Part shown: positions 12,982-17,112 of the stretch, in pieces | How the letters are laid out: the number at the start of each line of letters is the position of its first letter | How positions within the stretch are numbered: the first letter of the stretch is position 1 | Made by a program: the position numbers and the translations under genes | Notes under the pieces: model-generated | The model's input: the letters and a program-made list of their open reading frames with translations, nothing else | Database searches by the model: none | What the model was told of the DNA's origin: nothing | Source: Clostridia bacterium | GTDB taxonomy: Bacteria > Bacillota_A > Clostridia > Oscillospirales > CAG-272 | Direction: 5' to 3' | Assembly (NCBI GenBank): GCA_017472105.1 | Contig: JAFUQY010000301.1 | Coordinates: 1-17,112, forward strand | DNA: 17,112 nt

Positions 12982-14448
12982 ATGGCGTCCAAGAAAAAGA
13001 AAAAGAAGAATAACCGGCAGAACAGTCAGCAGCAGAACCCCAAGCCGCAGCAGACTCCTGCCGAAACCAAACCGGTTTACGAATCCGAGTTTGAGAATGC
13101 GCTTGCAGAAGCGGTGGCGCTCAGACCGGACGATCCAGAACCGGGAATTGAAATCCCGCTGATGTCGGACGATCCCATTCCGATGGCGGCAGTCGTTTCG
13201 CCCGATGATTTCGACTTCGATCAGACGACCGACGGCGAGCTGACTGCGGAGGAGAGCGAGATCACGGAGACGGAGTCCGAAGAGAATCCCATTCCCGCAG
13301 CCCTTCCGAAGACCGTTCCCGCACCTTCCGAGAAAAAGAAAATGATCCGCACGGCGGTGGTGTTTGCATGCATTCTCGCCGCATCCGCGATGATTGTGTC
13401 GACTGTACATGTTCTGACCCGTGATGCGATCCGTGAGAATCAGCAGATTGCCGTCAACGATTCCTTTGCTCAGCTGTTCCCGGAGGCAAATGCGCTCAGA
13501 GAATACACCGCGGACGACGGAACACCCGTGTGGCTCGCTGTCACCGACGGACGGATCACCGGCTACTGCACGCAGGAAAACGGCGTCATGATCGGCTACG
13601 ACGGGGAAGGCAATGCCGTCGGGGCTGTGAACATCGGCACGGGCGAGACGCTGGAAACTCCCGATCGGGCATATGTGATCGACCTTCAGGGCGCGGCTGA
13701 GGACATGAACCTGACCGTGATTCCCGAAGAGACCGAGCCCAGCGCAAATGAAGACAACGGTATGGAAGAAATCCAGATCGGTGAAGCCGTGGAAGAGGGA
13801 AGTGAGACAATTCCCGAAATTCCCGACGTGACCGAGCCGGAGACGGAGACAGAGCCGGAGACGGAAACTGTACCCGAAACCGAACCGGAAACCGAGCCCG
13901 CTGAGCCGGATGTGCCCGTAATCGCGGAACCGGTTGAGACGGAACCCGAAACACAGCCGGAAATCCCGGACGTTCCCGTAGCGGTTGAAACCGAGCAGGA
14001 GACGGACCCCGAGACTGTACCCGAAACCGAACCGGAAACGGAGGCGGAAACATGGTGGACTCCCGAGACATGGTGGACGCCGGAGACTGAGCCTGAGACA
14101 ACCTGGACTCCCGAGACTGCATGGGCTCCCGAAACGGAAACTTCCGCTCCCGAAACCGCTTGGACCGGTGAAAGTGAGTCAGAATCCGCTGAAACCGAGC
14201 CTGTTGATACCGACATGACGGGCGGCGAAACCGAACCTTCCGAATCCGGCGAATCCGCGGAAACAACGGATCCCGCTGAGACAGAAGTACCCGCTGAAAC
14301 GGAAGCACCTGCGGAGTCTGAAGAAGAAATCACCGTAGAGGTTGAAATTGAAACGGAAGCTCCCGCGGAAGAAGAGACCGAAGCGGAAACCGAAGAAACC
14401 AAAAAAGCAGAAACCAAGAGAAAATCCGGCAGCGGAATCTTCCGATGA
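12982..14448 (+). CDS. rnfG: RnfG-position protein: FMN-domain remnant with large low-complexity tail
   Basis: The 488-residue product is more than twice the usual RnfG length. Order: a Lys/Gln-rich start (MASKKKKKKNNRQNS), an acidic linker to about residue 118, one membrane helix (121-146), then a stretch resembling the first half of an FMN-binding domain. That stretch includes TRDAIRENQQIAVNDSFAQL, VWLAVTDGRITGY, GVMIGYDGEGNAVGAVNIG and ETLETP, which ends at residue 227. The domain then stops: no SGAT-type flavinylation motif follows. Instead about 240 residues of PETE repeats, WWTPET repeats (356-397) and a basic end (KKAETKRKSGSGIFR) follow. With RnfG topology the tail would be outside the membrane. 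It starts at ATG 12982 with GGAGGT (12968-12973). Assignment rests on position, helix and half-domain. Confidence 0.7.
   Translation: MASKKKKKKNNRQNSQQQNPKPQQTPAETKPVYESEFENALAEAVALRPDDPEPGIEIPLMSDDPIPMAAVVSPDDFDFDQTTDGELTAEESEITETESEENPIPAALPKTVPAPSEKKKMIRTAVVFACILAASAMIVSTVHVLTRDAIRENQQIAVNDSFAQLFPEANALREYTADDGTPVWLAVTDGRITGYCTQENGVMIGYDGEGNAVGAVNIGTGETLETPDRAYVIDLQGAAEDMNLTVIPEETEPSANEDNGMEEIQIGEAVEEGSETIPEIPDVTEPETETEPETETVPETEPETEPAEPDVPVIAEPVETEPETQPEIPDVPVAVETEQETDPETVPETEPETEAETWWTPETWWTPETEPETTWTPETAWAPETETSAPETAWTGESESESAETEPVDTDMTGGETEPSESGESAETTDPAETEVPAETEAPAESEEEITVEVEIETEAPAEEETEAETEETKKAETKRKSGSGIFR
13867..14039 (+). repeat. Pair of 26-nt direct repeats in the rnfG tail
   Basis: An identical 26-base unit occurs at 13867-13892 and 14014-14039, 147 bases (49 codons) apart, so in frame. 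It encodes part of TVPETEPET. Shorter GAAACCGA/GAGACGGA units fill the area between. This suggests growth of the tail by in-frame repeat slippage or recombination. Confidence 0.8.
14047..14172 (+). repeat. Trp-containing degenerate repeats in the rnfG tail
   Basis: Codons for ETWWTP, ETWWTP, ETTWTP, ETAWAP and ETAWTG occur as a degenerate 6-residue repeat broken by short PETE spacers. Tryptophan clusters are rare in simple acidic linkers and could give the tail a binding function. Confidence 0.75.
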
Positions 14449-14464
14449 GAGGTGTGTATCATAA

Positions 14465-15298
14465 ATGAAGAAAAATAATCACGAAACTCTCATCATTCTC
14501 GGAATTCTCCCGTTTCTCGCGGCAACAACACGGCTGTACTACGCATTCTGGCTGGCACTGGCGTTTGTTGTCATCACAATTCTCACCGCACTGACTGCCA
14601 GTCTTACACGAACCGTCATCAGAGGGAAGGCGGGACTGATCGCGGATACAGCGGTATGTGCCGGACTGACAACTGCGGCCGTGCTGATCCTCCGTGCGGC
14701 AGTTCCGACAGCGGCGGCAGGGATGGGAATCTGTCTCTCGCTTGCGGCTGTCAACTGGCTTGTGATTGCAGTATGTGAGGCATCTGCCAAAAATAATATT
14801 AAGGCATCTGTCAAAAATGCGGCATTCACATCGCTTGCCGGGGCAGGGCTCCTCATCGTCTCCGCGGCTGTTCGCGAGATCATCACAACCGGTTCTCTCT
14901 TTGCCGGATTCGGCGGAAACGAAGGGGTACTGATCTTCGGCGAATGGTTCCGGAGTCTGAATTTTGCAGGAACATCCGCAGGTGCGCTGATAATCTTCGC
15001 ATTTGCCTCGGCTTGTCTGCAAAAAATCACAAAAACTATCCGCAATTCCGGCAGAGAAAAGCGGATCCAGCGGGATACCATCAACTCCGGCAGTCATCCG
15101 GATCTTGTGCTGGATGCGGAAACCGGCAAGATTGTCAGACGGAGCACTGAGGAAATGCTCATGAAGCGCCGCGCTGAACTTGCGGCAAGTGCCGAAAATG
15201 ACACAGATGCAATTAAGGCGTTTGACGAAAACGAGATTGCCGTTCTCGAAGAAACTGAGACAGATGCCGAAAATAAGAACGGGGAGGCGGAAGAATGA
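14465..15298 (+). CDS. rnfE: RnfE-like membrane subunit lacking both cluster cysteines
   Basis: The 277-residue protein is a diverged RnfE/NqrD homologue with about six helices over residues 8-190. Matches to the family are LIILGILPFLAATT (9-22), MGICLSLAAVNWLVIA (87-102), VREIITTGSLF (136-146) and the late GALIIFAFASAC helix. In functional RnfE/NqrD, a Cys in LGLCP and a Cys in VNC, with two from RnfA/NqrE, hold a 2Fe-2S cluster inside the membrane. Here those positions are Leu15 and Trp98. Other cysteines (65, 90, 104, 184) lie elsewhere. A hydrophilic C-terminal tail of about 85 residues, ending in EETETDAENKNGEAEE, is additional to the usual length of about 200. ATG 14465 has a rather distant GAGAGG site (14447-14452). 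The stop overlaps the rnfA start (ATGA). Confidence 0.8.
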   Translation: MKKNNHETLIILGILPFLAATTRLYYAFWLALAFVVITILTALTASLTRTVIRGKAGLIADTAVCAGLTTAAVLILRAAVPTAAAGMGICLSLAAVNWLVIAVCEASAKNNIKASVKNAAFTSLAGAGLLIVSAAVREIITTGSLFAGFGGNEGVLIFGEWFRSLNFAGTSAGALIIFAFASACLQKITKTIRNSGREKRIQRDTINSGSHPDLVLDAETGKIVRRSTEEMLMKRRAELAASAENDTDAIKAFDENEIAVLEETETDAENKNGEAEE

Positions 15299-15867
15299 CA
15301 GAGAATCTTTTACTGACCATCCTGACCGCGGCTCTGTGTGAAAACTTCGTTCTCGCTCATCTCCTCGGCACGGAAGCGGCACTGAACGGGGAAGAAAAGT
15401 CCGGACGCACGCTCCTGCGCGGACTTGTGACAACGGTCTGCATGATCGCGGCATCCCTGACTGCATTTGCGGCTGACAAGGCAATCTTCGCAAAAAGCGG
15501 TATGGAATATCTCAGCGCGCTTGTATTTGCGGTGATTCTCGCCGTATCTGAGCTTGCAGCTGAGCCCCTGACCGCAAAAATCTTCAATATTAACATGCAG
15601 ACATCTTCGGGAACACGGATATTCCTCAACAGTGCCGTGTTTGCGATGGTTCTTCAGGCGGCGGACTGCGCGGACTGGCATCAGGCTGTCCTGTTCGGTC
15701 TGGTGTCCGGCATCGGTTTCACGCTTGCGGCCCTGCTGGTTTCCTGCATCCGGGAACGTCTTGAAACTGCGGATGTCCCCGAATCGTTCCGCAATCTGCC
15801 CATCCTGATCCTTGCCGCCGGACTTTGTGCCATGATTTTCGCCGGATTTGCCGGATTATCGTTCTGA
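15295..15867 (+). CDS. rnfA: RnfA-like membrane subunit lacking both cluster cysteines
   Basis: The 190-residue product has normal RnfA length with about six helices. Clear family blocks are ENFVLAHLLG (16-25), GMEYLSALVFAV (69-80), SGIGFTLAALLVSCIRERLE (138-157), ADVPESFRNLPI (159-170) and the final AGLCAMIFAGFAGL. The conserved GICPFLG reads GTEAALNG (25-32) and the conserved TTNCAVLG reads FLNSAVFA (110-117), so Glu27 and Ser113 replace the two cysteine ligands. Cys15, 49, 125, 151 and 178 are at other places and cannot be assumed to substitute. The gene begins within the rnfE stop (overlap ATGA) behind GGGGAGG (15281-15287). The conserved helix-loop pieces suggest the A/E scaffold is still under selection. 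Confidence 0.84.
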   Translation: MTENLLLTILTAALCENFVLAHLLGTEAALNGEEKSGRTLLRGLVTTVCMIAASLTAFAADKAIFAKSGMEYLSALVFAVILAVSELAAEPLTAKIFNINMQTSSGTRIFLNSAVFAMVLQAADCADWHQAVLFGLVSGIGFTLAALLVSCIRERLETADVPESFRNLPILILAAGLCAMIFAGFAGLSF

Positions 15868-15877
15868 GGAGGAAGAA

Positions 15878-16375
15878 ATGGTTGAAATCATCATAGCGAC
15901 ATTTGCCTTTCTCGTCCTCGGCGCCCTGATCGGCGTTATCTGGTATGTTATGCAGAAGTCTAAAACTGAGGATGTCGAACCCGAGTTATTGACGGCAGAT
16001 GCCGAAAATGCAGATCTGCGCGCCGTTATTCTGTGCAGCGGAACGATCGACGAGAATCCCGCCAGATACGATTACAAAGGCGTGAAGGACTGTCTTTCTG
16101 CCGCGGTAATCGGTGACGGAGGACGCACCTGTACGGACGGATGCATCGGATACGGATCCTGCGCCGTCGTCTGTCCCGAAGAAGCGATCACTGTCCGGAA
16201 GGGGATTGCCGCCGTTCATCCCGGAAAATGCACCGGATGCGGTCTCTGTGTCGGCGTGTGCCCGAAGAATCTCATTGTTCTCGAGCCGCGCACGTCTGCA
16301 AACGGACGGAGATGCATACGAAACTGTCCCGGCGGAATCTGCGGCGCATGCACCTCTGGCGGAGACGGCAAATAA
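15878..16375 (+). CDS. rnfB: Short RnfB-like ferredoxin subunit without the N-terminal four-Cys domain
   Basis: ATG 15878 follows AGGAGG (15867-15872); the in-frame TTG at 15848 lies inside rnfA and lacks a ribosome site. The 165-residue protein has one N-terminal helix (about 3-25), then directly the RnfB ferredoxin part: VILCSGT, YDYKGVKDCLSAAV, C85/C89/C95/C99 (CTDGCIGYGSCAVVCP) and C118/C121/C124/C128 (CTGCGLCVGVCPKNLI). The usual GANCGxCGYPGC four-Cys domain between helix and ferredoxin is absent, and the second ferredoxin pair of clostridial RnfB is cut off. A short tail has four more cysteines, C146, C150, C155 and C158 (CIRNCPGGICGAC). It is the last gene of the operon, followed by a terminator. 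Two 4Fe-4S clusters are expected to form. Confidence 0.86.
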   Translation: MVEIIIATFAFLVLGALIGVIWYVMQKSKTEDVEPELLTADAENADLRAVILCSGTIDENPARYDYKGVKDCLSAAVIGDGGRTCTDGCIGYGSCAVVCPEEAITVRKGIAAVHPGKCTGCGLCVGVCPKNLIVLEPRTSANGRRCIRNCPGGICGACTSGGDGK

Positions 16376-16382
16376 ACGAACA

Positions 16383-16414
16383 AACGCTCATCGGAATGCT
16401 CCGGCGGGCGTTTT
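16383..16414 (+). terminator. Rho-independent terminator of the Rnf-like operon
   Basis: AACGCTC (16383-16389) pairs with GGGCGTT (16406-16412), with an inner CGGA/TCCG stem (16392-16395 and 16400-16403), followed by TTTT. It starts 7 bases behind the rnfB stop. Confidence 0.82.
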
Positions 16415-16505
16415 CTGTTTGCGTGAAACTGCACAAAAAATGACAGAGATATTTGTTCAAACAGACAAAAACGGCAAATCCGGGCAAATTTATCGCGTAA
16501 AACCT

Positions 16506-16534
16506 TGAAAATTCCGATTGAATGTTCTATTATA
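16506..16534 (+). promoter_or_regulatory. Sigma-A promoter of the oxidoreductase gene
   Basis: TTGAAA (16506-16511), 17 bases and TATTAT (16529-16534). The leader to ATG 16606 is about 65 bases and A/T-rich. No convincing operator is seen; the rest of the 230-base gap holds only the terminator above. Confidence 0.65.
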
Positions 16535-16605
16535 TACAATGAGAATCGGCGTGTTCCGCCTGTTCTTAAAATCAGAAAATTATTTTGAATCCGGAGGATT
16601 TATAA

Positions 16606-17112
16606 ATGAACGCATCTGACATCATCCGCGTTGGTATCATCGGCTGTGGTGGTATCGCAAACGGCAAGCACATGCCCTCCCTCAAGAAGGTTCCCGGCGT
16701 AAAGATGGTCGCTTTCTGTGACATCATCGTCGAAAGAGCTGAAAAGGCAAAGGCGCAGTACGGTACTCCCGATGCAGTTGTCTACGAAGACTACAAGAAG
16801 CTCCTCGAAGACAAGACCATCGACGTTGTACACGTTCTGACTCCCAACCGCGCTCACTCCTTCATCACCGTTGACGCTCTGGAAGCCGGCAAGCACGTTA
16901 TGTGCGAAAAGCCCATGGCAATCAACTCCGTTGAAGCGAAGAAGATGCTCGACGCCGCTGAGCGTACCGGCAAGCTCCTGACCATCGGCTACCAGACCAG
17001 ACAGACCGCTCAGGCTCAGTTCCTCAAGGCTGAATCCGAAGCAGGCACCTTCGGCGATATCTACTTCGCACGCGCTTGCGCAGTTCGCCGCCGTGCAGTT
17101 CCGACCTGGGGC
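16606..17112 (+). CDS. Gfo/Idh/MocA-family oxidoreductase, 3' end outside window
   Basis: The frame is open from ATG 16606 (GGAGG at 16593-16597) to the window edge, giving 169 residues. This family comprises NAD(P)-dependent dehydrogenases of sugars, inositol and related polyols, and some glycosidases using NAD. The Rossmann start is IIRVGIIGCGGIANGKHMPS, followed by VAFCDI, VVHVLTPNRAHS and the catalytic-lysine motif VMCEKPMA. The later GDIYFARACAVRRR and VPTWG segment is typical of the start of the substrate domain. The substrate cannot be named from this part. Codon choice is strongly biased (AAG, CTC, GAA, TCC, CGC), like the flotillin gene and unlike the Rnf-like genes, suggesting high expression. 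It has its own promoter and is separate from the Rnf-like operon. Confidence 0.93.
   Translation, partial: MNASDIIRVGIIGCGGIANGKHMPSLKKVPGVKMVAFCDIIVERAEKAKAQYGTPDAVVYEDYKKLLEDKTIDVVHVLTPNRAHSFITVDALEAGKHVMCEKPMAINSVEAKKMLDAAERTGKLLTIGYQTRQTAQAQFLKAESEAGTFGDIYFARACAVRRRAVPTWG

Noticed and set aside
12982..14448. Frameshift or assembly error as the cause of the odd rnfG tail
   Set aside because: No alternative frame around 13660-13800 restores an FMN domain with SGAT, and the tail continues in frame with coherent composition to a stop just before rnfE. Still to be confirmed by reads.
13686..14462. Minus-strand frame encoding a long SVSGSVSG-like repeat protein
   Set aside because: It is the mirror of the PETE-coding repeats in rnfG. 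It resembles an adhesin only by composition, has no start signals and opposes the operon.

Overview
The window looks like a chromosomal segment of an anaerobic, probably endospore-forming member of the Clostridia (Bacillota), with moderately high GC judged by eye. The basis is a clear Spo0A homologue, an MtaB-type tRNA methylthiotransferase, a CmpB-family membrane protein, strong Shine-Dalgarno sites, near-consensus sigma-A promoters with 17-nt spacers, and an Rnf cluster in the clostridial order C-D-G-E-A-B. I see no rRNA, tRNA, CRISPR array, insertion sequence or phage gene. The organism is inferred from gene content only.

Layout. 1-2221 (+): the 3' part of a flotillin/SPFH gene, a four-helix membrane protein with a charged C-terminal tail, and a small CmpB-type membrane protein with a TTG start. 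2222-2466: no protein gene, but a consensus promoter pointing right, GC-rich hairpins and terminator-like structures on both strands (a candidate small RNA and the spo0A 3' end). 2467-3231 (-): spo0A. 3422-6497 (+): two overlapping genes for MutS-like ATPases without mismatch-recognition domains, preceded by a sigma-H-like promoter overlapping a perfect 0A box. A bidirectional terminator separates them from mtaB (-) and an unrecognised gene (-). Divergent from the latter is upp (+), and the shared intergenic region has two perfect 0A-box heptamers. An RluA-family pseudouridine synthase follows. 10590-16375 (+) is a six-gene Rnf-like operon, then a terminator, a promoter and the 5' part of a Gfo/Idh/MocA oxidoreductase.

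Main point of interest. The six Rnf-like genes keep order, fold and tight coupling, yet nearly every cofactor site of a working Rnf seems absent. RnfC lacks the glycine-rich NADH/FMN loop. RnfD has Asn where the flavinylated Thr is expected. RnfG loses the distal half of its FMN-binding domain, including the flavinylation motif, to a roughly 240-residue Glu/Pro/Thr/Trp-rich tail. RnfE and RnfA lack all four conserved membrane cysteines, and RnfB lacks the N-terminal four-Cys domain. The ferredoxin-type clusters of RnfC and RnfB remain. All frames are open and each gene has a plausible ribosome site, so this looks like a maintained, diverged complex rather than simple decay. Canonical motifs were recalled from family knowledge, not aligned here.

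A second theme is possible Spo0A/sigma-H control of the genes around spo0A. Promoter and box calls are by eye.
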